From Azoarcus sp. (GTDB lineage: Bacteria > Pseudomonadota > Gammaproteobacteria > Burkholderiales > Rhodocyclaceae): DNA of 64,000 nt. A program made the translations under genes and the position numbers. Positions within the stretch are counted from its first letter, which is position 1, and the number at the start of each line of letters is the position of its first letter. The stretch lies in the NCBI GenBank assembly GCA_031274995.1, contig JAISPJ010000033.1, positions 1 to 64,000 on the forward strand, in the 5' to 3' direction. Positions 28,421 through 39,140 of the stretch are shown here, piece after piece. The notes under the pieces were generated by a model. The model was not told the origin of the DNA and ran no database searches. It saw only the letters and a list, made by a program, of their open reading frames with translations.

Positions 28421-29251
28421 ATGACAACTTCACACAAGGTGCCGTCCGGCAGCGCCGGGGTTTTATTGATCCACGGACTGACAGGAACCCCGAACGAATT
28501 GCGCTACGTGGCGCGCGGCCTGCAAGCAGCGGGTTTTGAAACCGAATGTGTGCGCTTGGCCGGGCACTGCGGAACTGAAGCGGATCTGCTCGCCACGGGC
28601 TGGAAGGACTGGTTTGCCAGCGTCGAACAAGCCGCCGGCGAGTTGCGCAAAAAAGTAAGGCACCTCTTTGTGGCGGGGCTTTCGATGGGAGCCGTGCTGG
28701 CATTGAAATACGCGATCGAGTACCCCGACAAGGTCGACGGGTTGGGCCTGTACGGCACGACTTTTTTCTACGACGGCTGGAGCATCCCCTGGCATGGCCG
28801 GCATCTGACTTTTCTGTTTCCGCTTGTCATCGCCTTGGGGATCGGGCGGCGCAAGCGTTTCGTGGAAACTTATCCCTTCGGGCTCAAGAACGAACGGTTG
28901 CGGCAGGCGATTTCCGGCAAGATGCACGCGGGAGACTCCGAAGCCGCCGGATTGCCTGGCAACCCTTGGCCTTCGCTGGAGCAGTTTTATCGGCTGTCTT
29001 CCGACGTGCAGAAAAACCTGCATCGTGTGCGTGTTCCTGCTATTGCCGTCCACGCGCGCGAAGATGACGTGGCGAGTCTCGCCAACGTGCATGTCCTCGA
29101 ACGCCGCCTGAGCGGGCCGGTCGAAACGATCATCCTCGCCAACAGCTACCATATGGTGACGGTCGATCAGGAAAAGGCCACCTTGGTTGACCGTTCGGTG
29201 GATTTCTTCAGCCGCATCGTTGCCCGCATGGTCTTGAGGGAAAAGCCCTGA
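28421..29251 (+). CDS. Alpha/beta hydrolase (carboxylesterase-like)
   Basis: VLLIHGLTGTPNELRYVARGL, GLSMGA nucleophile elbow, catalytic-Asp/His regions. Confidence 0.9.
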   Translation: MTTSHKVPSGSAGVLLIHGLTGTPNELRYVARGLQAAGFETECVRLAGHCGTEADLLATGWKDWFASVEQAAGELRKKVRHLFVAGLSMGAVLALKYAIEYPDKVDGLGLYGTTFFYDGWSIPWHGRHLTFLFPLVIALGIGRRKRFVETYPFGLKNERLRQAISGKMHAGDSEAAGLPGNPWPSLEQFYRLSSDVQKNLHRVRVPAIAVHAREDDVASLANVHVLERRLSGPVETIILANSYHMVTVDQEKATLVDRSVDFFSRIVARMVLREKP

Positions 29252-29280
29252 GAAGTCGAAATCCGCCCCTGTTCCCACGA

Positions 29281-30648
29281 TCATCCCCGCTTGGCGCGCG
29301 TGATGAGTTGATCGAGCAACGCAATCGCCAGTTCGATCTCTTCTTCGCTGATGAACAGTGAGGGCGCAAATGTGATGACGTTCTTGTAATAGCCGCCTAC
29401 GTCCAGAATAAGCCCCATCCGCTTGCCATTGTGCTCCAGAGTGCCCGCCAGGCCGATGTCCACCATCCTGTCGAGCAGGCGTTTGTTGGGCGTAAATCCA
29501 TCGGCCTCGCAAATCTCGGTGCGCAGCGCAAGCCCCAGGCCATCTACATCGCCGATCTCGGGGTGGCGCTTTTGCAGGTCGCGCAGCCCCGCGAGAAAAA
29601 GCTCGCCCGCCTTCATGACAATCGGCTCAAAATCCATCTCGGCCAGCATCCTCATCGTCTCCAGGCCCACTGCCGTACCAAGGGGATTGGAGGCGAACGT
29701 CGAGTGCGTCGATCCGGGTGGAAAAATCTGCGGATTGATGAGTTCCTCACGCGCCCACAAACCGGCCAGCGGGTTCAGCCCGTTGGTCAGCGCCTTCCCA
29801 AAGACCAGCACGTCCGGCGTCACGCCAAAGTGTTCAATCGCCCAGAGTTTGCCAGTACGATAAAAACCCATCTGGATTTCATCGACGACAAGCAAAATAC
29901 CGTACTTATCCAGTACGCGCTTGATTCCCTTGAAAAAATTGGGCGGCGGAATGATATATCCACCCGTTCCCTGGATCGGTTCGGCGTAAAAAGCGGCATA
30001 TTCCGACTGCTCCGCCTTCGGATCCCACACGCCGTTGTATTCCGACTCGAACAGGCGCTCAAATTGCTGCACACAGTGCTCGCCGTACTCTTCCTTGCTC
30101 ATCCCTTTGGGGCCGCGAAAATGATAGGGGAAGGGAATGAAATACGCACGATCCCCGAAATGCCCATAGCGGCGGCGATAGCGGTAACTCGACGTAATGG
30201 CCGAGGCGCCCAGCGTGCGGCCGTGATATCCTCCCTCGAACGCAAACATCAGGCTCTTGCCCTGTTTGGCATTGCGCACGAGTTTCAACGAATCGTCGAT
30301 GGATTGCGAACCGCCGACGTTGAAATGGATGCGCCCGTCAAGGCCCCATTTCTTCTTCGCGTCCTGCGCGATCATTTTCGACAGTTCGATCTTGGTGGGA
30401 TGCAGATACTGGCTCGCCACCTGTGGCAAAGTGTCGATCTGCTGCTTGAGCGCGGCATTCAGGCGCGGATTGGCATAGCCGAAACAGACGGCTGAATACC
30501 ACATTTGCAGGTCGAGAAACGGCGTGCCCTCGCCGTCGTACAGATAGCTGCCTTCACAGCGGCTAAAGATCTTGGGTTCAGAATAGTGAACGGTGTCACC
30601 GAACGAACAATACCGGGCCTCGTCAGCCAACAGGGCAGATTCATGCAT
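29281..30648 (-). CDS. Class III PLP-dependent aminotransferase
   Basis: FAFEGGYHGRTLGASAITSS, LLVVDEIQMGFYRTGKLWA, VFGKALTNGLNPLAGLW. Confidence 0.92.
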   Translation of the reverse strand: MHESALLADEARYCSFGDTVHYSEPKIFSRCEGSYLYDGEGTPFLDLQMWYSAVCFGYANPRLNAALKQQIDTLPQVASQYLHPTKIELSKMIAQDAKKKWGLDGRIHFNVGGSQSIDDSLKLVRNAKQGKSLMFAFEGGYHGRTLGASAITSSYRYRRRYGHFGDRAYFIPFPYHFRGPKGMSKEEYGEHCVQQFERLFESEYNGVWDPKAEQSEYAAFYAEPIQGTGGYIIPPPNFFKGIKRVLDKYGILLVVDEIQMGFYRTGKLWAIEHFGVTPDVLVFGKALTNGLNPLAGLWAREELINPQIFPPGSTHSTFASNPLGTAVGLETMRMLAEMDFEPIVMKAGELFLAGLRDLQKRHPEIGDVDGLGLALRTEICEADGFTPNKRLLDRMVDIGLAGTLEHNGKRMGLILDVGGYYKNVITFAPSLFISEEEIELAIALLDQLITRAKRG

Positions 30649-30669
30649 GTACTGAATGCTCCAGAAAAA

Positions 30670-31341
30670 TCAAATGAGGGTGGGTTCAAATTCGGCCAGC
30701 TCAGGGATCATGCGTATGGCGTCATCGAATCCGAAAACGGGAATGTGAGGAAGGCATTTGTCAACGCAATAGGTGATGAGATTGTTTTTTGCAAACACAA
30801 AATCCACGTTGCCCGCGACGCAGAAATCCGAACGCCCGTCGCCGATCATCAACACCTTGTTGCCTGCTGCCCGCGCACGGTGCGCGAAAGCGCACTTGCA
30901 CAGGCCGGAAGCCGAATAGCACGTCGTATCTGCCGCATAAGGAGAATCAAGCTTCCAGGTCCGTGCGCCGGTCTGCACAAGATGATTGGCGTAAAATGGC
31001 AACGCGGGCAAGCGGTGCCGTTGCAGAATACGCCGGATCGCATAATCAAGCCCGTCACTGACAATGGACAATTCCCAACCGTGTGCAATGATGGCATCGA
31101 CGAACGCCGCAAAGGCTCCGTCCACGTCGATGGCGTCGATGGCTTCATCGAGTTCTTCTTTTGAAGCATCGAGACAGGCTATCTGCTGCTGCATGCACAC
31201 GCGGGAACCGATGCGCCCCGCGAGCCATTCAGCTTCGATCTCCTGCCAACCCGGTTTGCCGAATGCCTCCAGCAACGTATCGGTGGCATCGCTCGTCGAG
31301 ACCGTTCCATCAAAATCGCACAGTACAGACCAGACAGCCAA
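30670..31341 (-). CDS. HAD-family phosphatase (MtnX/SerB-like)
   Basis: VLCDFDGTVSTSDATDTLL, LSIVSDGLDYAI, VLMIGDGRSDFCVA. Confidence 0.88.
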   Translation of the reverse strand: MAVWSVLCDFDGTVSTSDATDTLLEAFGKPGWQEIEAEWLAGRIGSRVCMQQQIACLDASKEELDEAIDAIDVDGAFAAFVDAIIAHGWELSIVSDGLDYAIRRILQRHRLPALPFYANHLVQTGARTWKLDSPYAADTTCYSASGLCKCAFAHRARAAGNKVLMIGDGRSDFCVAGNVDFVFAKNNLITYCVDKCLPHIPVFGFDDAIRMIPELAEFEPTLI

Positions 31342-31478
31342 ACTGTATTCTCCTCAGGGACACTAGCTATTGAACCTTTCAAATTCAGCCGGATCTTTTC
31401 ATCATGGACTTGTTTGCGTTTTCGGTGTTTCTCCCATACTTGTGGCACCGTGACGAATTTCAGCCAACCATGGTCTTC

Positions 31479-32288
31479 ATGACAAGAACCCGCGTCAAAA
31501 TACTCATCGCCAGCCTGGCTTGCATGAGCCATCCGACCGCTGTCCATGCGCAAACAGATTCCACGCACACTGAGCAAAAAACGCAGAATGATATCACTTG
31601 GGCCATCGGCGCTGGTGGTATGCGCTCGCCGGCCTGGCTGGGTTCATCGCGAGTGCGCAATGATTTTTTGCCCTATTTTGCGTTCAACTGGCATGACATT
31701 GTTGAACTGAGCGTCACCGATGGGCTGAACATCGACTTGGTGCGTGGCAGCGCTTGGCACGGTGGGTTGATCGGCACATGGCGCCGGGGCCGCACGTCGC
31801 GCGACTTGGGCGCACTTGCCAAGGCGGGCGTAGCCTCCCTGTCCCATACTTGGCAGGCGGGAGTTTACCTGGAACATGTTCCCGTCAAGAACCTGACGCT
31901 GGGTGCCAGCCTCAGCCACGATATTCAGTCGACAGGGAGCGCCTACGGTAATGTCTATATCGAATGGGACATCCCGGCACTGAAACCCGTCGAGCATTCT
32001 CTCAAGCTCAATGGCGAATTCATGAACCGTTCAGCCATGCGGCGGTATTTCAGCGTTCCTGCCGATACGGCAGCAGCGCTTGGCGTACAGGCTTACCACC
32101 CCTCGGAGGGCGCGAGCGGAACCCGGCTGAGTTACGAAGCCTTCCTCCCCACGAGCCGTTCGACAGGGATCTCCCTCGGATTTCACTGGACGCGGCTGGC
32201 ATCGAAACCTGCCGCCAGCCCGCTGGTACGCGACTACGGCGACAGAATGCAGCGTTTTTATCTTGCGGCATTTCTGGTGCATTTCTGA
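31479..32288 (+). CDS. MipA/OmpV-family outer-membrane protein
   Basis: Signal peptide, WAIGAGGMRSPAWLGSSRVRNDFLPYFAFNW, C-terminal F. Confidence 0.82.
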   Translation: MTRTRVKILIASLACMSHPTAVHAQTDSTHTEQKTQNDITWAIGAGGMRSPAWLGSSRVRNDFLPYFAFNWHDIVELSVTDGLNIDLVRGSAWHGGLIGTWRRGRTSRDLGALAKAGVASLSHTWQAGVYLEHVPVKNLTLGASLSHDIQSTGSAYGNVYIEWDIPALKPVEHSLKLNGEFMNRSAMRRYFSVPADTAAALGVQAYHPSEGASGTRLSYEAFLPTSRSTGISLGFHWTRLASKPAASPLVRDYGDRMQRFYLAAFLVHF

Positions 32289-32403
32289 AAGGGCAAGATG
32301 TTGTAATTCCACTACATTTCTTTTGGCGCATTGCTCCGGCGCGTTGTTTTGCTCCTTGCTCGTATGTAGATTGGGCCTCCCGTTTTGTTCATCAAGGAAC
32401 CAT

Positions 32404-32704
32404 CATGTTGTCCCGTTTCTTCCGTTTCCTGATTTTGGCGCTGGCATTGAGCCCGATGGCCGCGATGGCCGCAAATCTTGTCAATATCAATACCGCCGGC
32501 GTAGCAACCTTGCGGCATGTCAAAGGTCTTAACACGGCCAGAGCCAATGCCATCGTCGAATACCGCGAAACCAACGGGCGTTTTACTTCCGTCAACCAAT
32601 TGGTCAGGGTTCGGGGCATCGGCTCAAAGACGCTGGAAAAGGTCAGGCCGCATGTCACTGTCGGCAAAACAGCCAAGACCAGGCACCATCCTCACCACTA
32701 TTGA
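32404..32704 (+). CDS. ComEA-like helix-hairpin-helix protein with signal peptide
   Basis: LVNINTAGVATLRHVKGLNTARANAIVEYRETNGRFTSVNQLVRVRGIGSKTLEKVRPHVTV. Confidence 0.93.
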
Positions 32705-32776
32705 ACTCTGTTCAGGCGTGATCCTTGCCATCCCATGAGGGGGTGGGCCGGGGGATGCCCGTTTAAGAAAAACCAA

Positions 32777-32814
32777 CCCCCCAAAAGCCGGACGCCGATC
32801 CAGCTTTGGGGGGG
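32777..32814. terminator. Bidirectional terminator-like hairpin between convergent genes
   Basis: CCCCCCAAAAGC...GCTTTGGGGGG. Confidence 0.6.
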
Positions 32815-32845
32815 ATTCAAAGACGGGGAGATTTTCCGATACGGG

Positions 32846-33616
32846 TCAGGGCAGACGGTAATGATCCTGCGTCATGAGATCGACGCCGCACTGTAGCCCC
32901 TCGATCCAATCGATGAAGCGATTGACCATCGTCCTGCCCACGAAACGTGCCCCGTGTTGCGGCACGATTTGTTCAATGTCGAGTTGCCGTACCATCTGCG
33001 CCCAATAGCGGCAAATTCTGTTGGAAATCATGTAGCGGCGGTGAAAACCGGCCATGAAATCGATGTGGGCATCGAAATCGGCGACTGGCTTGGCCGCGTC
33101 GGCATGATCGAGCAACGAAACGCCAAGGTCGCCTGAAAAAAGTATCTTGGAGATCGGGTCGTAGATCTGAAAATTGCCTTCCGAATGCAGGAAGTGGGCC
33201 GGAACGGCCTTCAGCTTGCAATTTCCTAGCGGAACCGACATGCCTTCATCGGGAATGCCGATGATGCGGTCGGTGTAATTGCGCCCGGTGGTGAAGTGCG
33301 GCAAGAAGCGCGACCACAGCTTGGAAATCAACACCCTGCAATTGGTTGTCACCATCCACTTGTTGGCCGAAGCGATAATGTCCGGGTCTTGGTGTGAAGC
33401 GAAGATGTAATCAAGGTCACGAGAATAGAAGTAACGTGCCATGCTCATCAGCAGGCCGTTGTAGGTCATGTTGCCACCTGGCTCAAGCAATGCGCCATGC
33501 TCGCCGTCGACGATCAAGAACTGGTTACACTGCACCGCGTGATCCGATGCCTCATCGACGAGATCATAAAAAGCCAGGCACACATGCCTTCCGTCGTTGA
33601 AAAGCTCAACAGCCAT
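32846..33616 (-). CDS. MBL-fold protein, flavodiiron/ODP-like
   Basis: NQFLIVDGEHGALLEPGGN, SHQDPDI, HFLHSEGNFQIYDPISKILFSGDLG. Confidence 0.85.
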   Translation of the reverse strand: MAVELFNDGRHVCLAFYDLVDEASDHAVQCNQFLIVDGEHGALLEPGGNMTYNGLLMSMARYFYSRDLDYIFASHQDPDIIASANKWMVTTNCRVLISKLWSRFLPHFTTGRNYTDRIIGIPDEGMSVPLGNCKLKAVPAHFLHSEGNFQIYDPISKILFSGDLGVSLLDHADAAKPVADFDAHIDFMAGFHRRYMISNRICRYWAQMVRQLDIEQIVPQHGARFVGRTMVNRFIDWIEGLQCGVDLMTQDHYRLP

Positions 33617-33751
33617 AATATTTAGTTGTCCAAAAAAGACACCGCACATGCGGCCATAGGCGCGTACTCTAACGCAGAAGGGCTACATCCGTCACCTTGA
33701 TATCCCTTAATTTCATGGAATCCTACACTTTTTCCACTTTGCGCCGCCCTC

Positions 33752-35179
33752 ATGTCACCATCTACCGATCCTGATCCGGCATACTCCCCCGTGCGCTCTT
33801 CACTTTCTGGCAGGAAAAACGCCCGCTCGCTGCGCATGCGCATGGGCTGGGTGCGCCACATATTACCCCTATTTTCGTTACGTAGTTGGCGAAAAAATCT
33901 GCTTCTCATGGGCGCGGCGCTGGTTGCGGCAACACTTTCCATCTTGTTTGCCATTGGCGCGGATAACGCCATTGAAATCCACCGGGGGCTGATCCGTGAC
34001 CACGCCTGGGCTGCGCTTTTCATCGCACCCGCAGGTTTTGCCGCCATGGCTTGGCTGGCCTTTCGCTTTTTCCCCGGCACAGAGGGGAGCGGCATTCCGC
34101 AGGCCATCGCCGCCTCGCTCTCCGATGAGCCCGAAATACGTCGGCAGTTCCTGTCGCTGCGTCTTGCCGTTTCCAAGGTTTTTCTCACTCTCGGCGGATT
34201 GCTCGCCGGTGCCTCCATTGGCCGCGAAGGCCCTTCCGTGCAAGTGGGCGCATCCGTGATGCACACGCTTGCCGGGTTTCGCCGTTTCGGCCACATCGGA
34301 TCGAGCCGTGATCTGATCGCTGCGGGTGCTGGCGCAGGCATTGCCGCCGCATTCAATACCCCGCTCGGCGGAATCATGTTCGCTATTGAAGAAATGTGCC
34401 GCTACCGCACGTTCCGTACCAACGGCGCAACCTTGGTCTCGGTCATTCTCGCCGGTCTGGCCTCGCTGGCAATCCTTGGCAGCTACAATTACTTTGGCCG
34501 TACTACGGCAACTCTTACCTTTGGCTGGTCGGCTGGCGGATGGCCGGTATTGGCGGCAGGGGTGTTTGGCGGTTTTCTGGGCGGCGGATTTGCCCGCCTG
34601 CTGATTGCCTCCACATACGGCATTCCCGGCAACGCCGGCAAGCTTGCCCGGCAGCGCCCGGTTGCTTTCGCTGCCCTCTGCGGGCTGGGAACCGCCATTC
34701 TGGGGTTGATGAGTGGCGGCATCGTCTATGGCACGGGCTATGCCGAAGCGCGCGCCGCGCTCGAAGGGAACGCGCAACTGCCGCTCTATTTCATGTTCGC
34801 CAAAATGGCGGTGATCTGGCTGGCCTTCGCCGCACGCATTCCAGGCGGCATATTCGCCCCCGCGCTTGCCGTCGGAGTTGGCCTGGGCACGATCATTACC
34901 GCGTTCCTGCCGGAAATTCCTGTTGGAGATCAGGCCGCCATACTCGTGCTTGGTATGGGAGGGTTCCTGGCCGCGATGACACAAGCGCCGATTACCTCCT
35001 TCGTCATCGTCATGGAAATGACCGCCAATCACGAGATGCTGCTGCCGCTCATGGCGACGGCTGTGATTGCCCACAGCATTTCAAAATCGGTTTGCCGCGT
35101 ACCGCTTTACCACGCCTTGGCCACGCCAGCTCTCTACCGCGCGGAGCGCAAGCGGCGTGCGCAGGAAAGCGTCCCCTGA
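33752..35179 (+). CDS. ClC-family chloride channel/transporter
   Basis: GSGIPQ, GREGPSVQVGA, RIPGGIFAPALAVG. Confidence 0.95.
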   Translation: MSPSTDPDPAYSPVRSSLSGRKNARSLRMRMGWVRHILPLFSLRSWRKNLLLMGAALVAATLSILFAIGADNAIEIHRGLIRDHAWAALFIAPAGFAAMAWLAFRFFPGTEGSGIPQAIAASLSDEPEIRRQFLSLRLAVSKVFLTLGGLLAGASIGREGPSVQVGASVMHTLAGFRRFGHIGSSRDLIAAGAGAGIAAAFNTPLGGIMFAIEEMCRYRTFRTNGATLVSVILAGLASLAILGSYNYFGRTTATLTFGWSAGGWPVLAAGVFGGFLGGGFARLLIASTYGIPGNAGKLARQRPVAFAALCGLGTAILGLMSGGIVYGTGYAEARAALEGNAQLPLYFMFAKMAVIWLAFAARIPGGIFAPALAVGVGLGTIITAFLPEIPVGDQAAILVLGMGGFLAAMTQAPITSFVIVMEMTANHEMLLPLMATAVIAHSISKSVCRVPLYHALATPALYRAERKRRAQESVP

Positions 35180-35187
35180 ACAGACGT

Positions 35188-36033
35188 TTACTCGATATGG
35201 CAATCTAGCTCGAACCCCGCGCCGTCATCCGTGCCAAGCGCCCCGGCAAGCCACGGTAGCGCCGCTTGCAGGCGTTCCGGCAATACCCACGGCGGATTGA
35301 TGACATACAAGCCGCTGCCGAACATGCCGACCCCTTCCTGCGGGGCGTGACTGATCCGAAAGCGCACATCCAGCCAACTCCCCGCCCCGAGTTCCGCCAG
35401 TTGCTTCGGCAACCGCCGGGACTCGGCACGCGCCAGCAACGGATACCAGAGCACGAAACACCCGGTCGCAAACCGCCGCAACGCCTTGGTGAGCGTTGTT
35501 ATCACGCGCGAATAATCGGTTTTCACCTCGTAGGACGGATCGATCAGCACCACGGCCCGGCGTGATGGCGGCGGCAACAGCGCGTCGAGTCCGGCCAGCC
35601 CGTCACTGCCACGCACATGGACGCGGCGCGGCTCGGTACTGAAAGTTTGATGCAACGTCCGCAAGTCTTCGGGATGCAGCTCGAACAATTGCAGGTTGTC
35701 CCGTTCTCGCGCGAAAGTCATCGCCACGGCAGGTGAACCGGGATAAAGCAGCAGCCGGCCGCCGGGATTGAACTGGCGCACGACCTCCACATAAGCCGCC
35801 AGCGGTTCCGGCAGATCGCTGCGTCCCCACAACAGCCCGAACCCTCCGGAAAATTCCCCGGTCTTACCCGCAACCTCGCTGTTCAGCACATAACAGCCCG
35901 CGCCCGCATGTGTATCGATATACGTCCAGGGCTTATCCTTCTTTTGGTAATAAGCGAGCAGTTCGGTCAGTACGAAATGTTTGATGACATCGGCGTGATT
36001 TCCGGCATGGAATGCGTGGCGGTAACTTAACAT
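35188..36033 (-). CDS. rlmJ: 23S rRNA (adenine2030-N6)-methyltransferase
   Basis: MLSYRHAFHAGNHADVIKH, YIDTHAGAGCY, LIDPSYEVK. Confidence 0.96.
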   Translation of the reverse strand: MLSYRHAFHAGNHADVIKHFVLTELLAYYQKKDKPWTYIDTHAGAGCYVLNSEVAGKTGEFSGGFGLLWGRSDLPEPLAAYVEVVRQFNPGGRLLLYPGSPAVAMTFARERDNLQLFELHPEDLRTLHQTFSTEPRRVHVRGSDGLAGLDALLPPPSRRAVVLIDPSYEVKTDYSRVITTLTKALRRFATGCFVLWYPLLARAESRRLPKQLAELGAGSWLDVRFRISHAPQEGVGMFGSGLYVINPPWVLPERLQAALPWLAGALGTDDGAGFELDCHIE

Positions 36034-36372
36034 TTGGACATGTGTCGGGCGCGAATGGGTTGTTGAACGGATTCATGGCATTGGCCGGGGGAAAACTGAA
36101 AATATATGCCTGTGTGATTCCAGGTCAAAGTTTCCGGAAAAAGAGAAGAGAGATTTTCTGGTTTTGCAGGTGATAAGGCAACGATCCAATTGCAAGCATG
36201 GTGGATGGTATTTTTTGTTTTTGTAAAGATTTGATCGCTACTGTGAAGCATTGCTACTGTTACTGTCACAACATTACTTGGTAAACTCCGCCCCTGCGCT
36301 GCCTTGGTACTTACCAGAAACTGCCCGTATGGAGCGCGAGTCCGTACGGAGCGTAAAATCCTGTCTCCCGCC

Positions 36373-37812
36373 ATGACCACTCAAAACACCCCGTCTCCCG
36401 AATCCACGAAAACCTGGTCTGGACGTTTCAACGAACCCGTGTCGGAACTGGTCAAGCGCTATACCGCCTCGGTCTTCTTCGACCACCGCATGGCGGCGCA
36501 GGACATCCGGGGTTCGCTGGCCCACGCGCGGATGCTCGCCCGGCAGGGAATCCTTTCCGGGGACGACCTCGCCGCCATCGAACGCGGCATGTCGCAGATC
36601 GCGGACGAAATCGCGCGTGGAGATTTCCAGTGGAATCTCGATGACGAGGACGTGCACCTCAACATTGAAAAGCGCCTGATCGCGCTCATAGGCGACGCGG
36701 GCAAGCGCCTGCACACGGGCCGCAGCCGCAATGACCAGGTAGCGACCGACATCCGTCTATGGCTGCGGGAAACCATCGACGACATCCTCGAACTCATCAT
36801 CGTCTTTCAATGCCGCCTGCTCGACGTGGCGGAGGCACACGCCGCCACGCCGATGCCCGGTTTTACACATCTTCAGGTCGCGCAACCGGTAACGTTCGGC
36901 CACCACCTGCTCGCCTATTACGAGATGGCCCGCCGGGATTTTGAGCGTTTCACGGACTGCCGCCGTCGCGTAAACCACCTTCCGCTGGGCGCGGCGGCGC
37001 TGGCCGGGGCCAGTTACCCGATCGACCGCGAATCGGTTGCCGCCGAACTGGGTTTCGATGAAGTCTGCCGCAACTCGATGGATGCCGTGAGCGACCGCGA
37101 CTTTGCCATCGAATTCTGCGCGGCTGCCGCACTGCTGATGACGCACCTGTCCCGGCTGTCGGAAGAAATCATTTTTTGGATGAGCCCGCGCGTCAGCTTC
37201 ATCGACCTCGCCGACCGCTTCTGTACCGGTTCTTCGATCATGCCGCAAAAGAAAAACCCGGACGTGCCCGAACTCGTGCGCGGCAAGACCGGGCGCGTCA
37301 ATGGGCATCTCATGGCGCTGCTCACCCTCATGAAAGGCCAGCCGCTGGCCTACAACAAAGACAACCAGGAAGACAAGGAACCGCTGTTCGACACGGCGGA
37401 TACCGTGATCGACACCCTGCGCATCTACGCCGACATGATCGGCGGCATCCGGGTCAAACCCGATGGCATGCGCGTGGCGCTTGCGCAGGGGCATGCCACT
37501 GCCACCGACCTTGCCGATTATCTGGTGAAAAAGGGGTTGCCCTTCCGCGACGCGCACGAAGCCGTGGCGCGGGCGGTACGCGCCGCCGAAGAACGCGGTC
37601 TCGACCTTTCCCGTCTGAACCTCGGCGAGTTGAGGACGGCGCTCACCCATGTGCCCGGTGCAGCCGAACGGCTGGATGAGGGCGCCCTTACGGCCATTTC
37701 CATCGAAGGCTCGCTTTGTGCGCGTGCCCACATCGGCGGCACGGCTCCCGACGCGGTGCGCGCGGCCATCACCCGCGCCCGCGACGAACTGGGTGTACAA
37801 AAAGGCGCGTGA
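36373..37812 (+). CDS. argH: Argininosuccinate lyase
   Basis: [37 protein letters not shown]. Confidence 0.98.
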   Translation: MTTQNTPSPESTKTWSGRFNEPVSELVKRYTASVFFDHRMAAQDIRGSLAHARMLARQGILSGDDLAAIERGMSQIADEIARGDFQWNLDDEDVHLNIEKRLIALIGDAGKRLHTGRSRNDQVATDIRLWLRETIDDILELIIVFQCRLLDVAEAHAATPMPGFTHLQVAQPVTFGHHLLAYYEMARRDFERFTDCRRRVNHLPLGAAALAGASYPIDRESVAAELGFDEVCRNSMDAVSDRDFAIEFCAAAALLMTHLSRLSEEIIFWMSPRVSFIDLADRFCTGSSIMPQKKNPDVPELVRGKTGRVNGHLMALLTLMKGQPLAYNKDNQEDKEPLFDTADTVIDTLRIYADMIGGIRVKPDGMRVALAQGHATATDLADYLVKKGLPFRDAHEAVARAVRAAEERGLDLSRLNLGELRTALTHVPGAAERLDEGALTAISIEGSLCARAHIGGTAPDAVRAAITRARDELGVQKGA

Positions 37813-39113
37813 TGGACATCGAGCAGATCGGCAAATACGAAATCCGCCGCCTGCTTGGCACAGGGGCGACAAGCAGCGTTTATCTGGCCTGGGACCCATT
37901 CAATCAGCGCGAAGTCGCGGTCAAACGGATCAACCCCGTTTTTTTCAAGCCTCCTCACCGTGGACGCCTGTTCCGGCAACTCCTGGTCAACGAAGCATCG
38001 CTCGCGGGCAAACTCAAGCACCCGCACATCATCCAGATCTATGATGCGGTCGTCGATGCCAATGATGCCTACGTGGCGATGGAATACGTCCCCGGCGGGA
38101 CCTTGGAACCGCTGGCGCATCCCGGCAGGCTGGCTCCGTTCGAACGTGTCATTGAAATCATCTTCAAATGCACGCGGGCGTTCGATTACGCTTTTCACAG
38201 CGGCATCATCCACCGCGACATCAAGCCCGCCAATATCCTGCTCTCCACGGCGGAGGGCAGCGACATTCGCATCTCGGACTTCGGCGCGGCCTTCCAGGCG
38301 ACTGGCGATGTCACGCAAATCGCCAACCTCGGTTCGCCTGCGTACATGTCGCCGCAACAAGTACGTGAAATACAGATCGATCACCGCGCGGACATTTACT
38401 CGCTCGGTGTGGTGATGTACCAGTTGCTTACGGGGCATCTGCCGTTCGAGAGCGACAACAACTACAACCTCATTTACCGCATCATCAACGAAATACCGCC
38501 TGCCATTGCCGAATACCGGCCAAAAATCCCCGAAGCGCTCGAAGCCATCGTGCGCCGCGCGATGGAGAAGGATGTCGAGCGACGCTACCAGAGTTGGACT
38601 GAGTTCTCGCACGATCTCACCCTCGCTTTCCGAAACTGTGTTCAGAAACCAGGCCAGGCGGAATTGCCCGAAACCGAAAAATTCCGTTTCCTGCGGACGC
38701 TTCCCTTCTTCAGTACATTTTCAGATGCCGAACTGTGGGAAACCATCGGCTTTTCGCAATGGGATCAATTCAATCCCGGCACGGTCATCCTCAAAGAAGG
38801 CGAAGCGGGCGATCATTTCTGCTTTCTGGTCGAAGGCGAAGCCAAGGTCAACAGAAACCGCGCCCTGCTCGGCGTATTGACTCCCGGAGACTGTTTCGGC
38901 GAAATCGCCCTGTTCTCCAGCGGCAAGGGCGTGCGCTCCGCCTCGGTCGAAGCGACTTCCACAGTGCGGATCATGACGATCCGCGGGCAAGCCCTCGAAC
39001 ACGCGTCCGACGCTTGCCGCATGCACTTCTACGGGGCTTTCCTCACTGTGCTGGCTACCCGGCTGTCACTGGCCAGCTCGCGCATCGCCAATTTCGAGAT
39101 TCAACGCCCGTAG
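37812..39113 (+). CDS. Ser/Thr protein kinase with C-terminal cyclic-nucleotide-binding-like domain
   Basis: HRDIKPANILL and ISDFGAAF kinase motifs; C-terminal LKEGEAGDHFCFLVEGEAKV...GDCFGEIALFSSGKGVRSASVEA. Confidence 0.93.
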   Translation: MDIEQIGKYEIRRLLGTGATSSVYLAWDPFNQREVAVKRINPVFFKPPHRGRLFRQLLVNEASLAGKLKHPHIIQIYDAVVDANDAYVAMEYVPGGTLEPLAHPGRLAPFERVIEIIFKCTRAFDYAFHSGIIHRDIKPANILLSTAEGSDIRISDFGAAFQATGDVTQIANLGSPAYMSPQQVREIQIDHRADIYSLGVVMYQLLTGHLPFESDNNYNLIYRIINEIPPAIAEYRPKIPEALEAIVRRAMEKDVERRYQSWTEFSHDLTLAFRNCVQKPGQAELPETEKFRFLRTLPFFSTFSDAELWETIGFSQWDQFNPGTVILKEGEAGDHFCFLVEGEAKVNRNRALLGVLTPGDCFGEIALFSSGKGVRSASVEATSTVRIMTIRGQALEHASDACRMHFYGAFLTVLATRLSLASSRIANFEIQRP

Positions 39114-39140
39114 GGCGAGTAATCTTGCGTCTACCGGCGC

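Noticed and set aside
33878-35074. 398-aa minus-strand ORF
   Set aside because: Antisense to the ClC channel; no motif.
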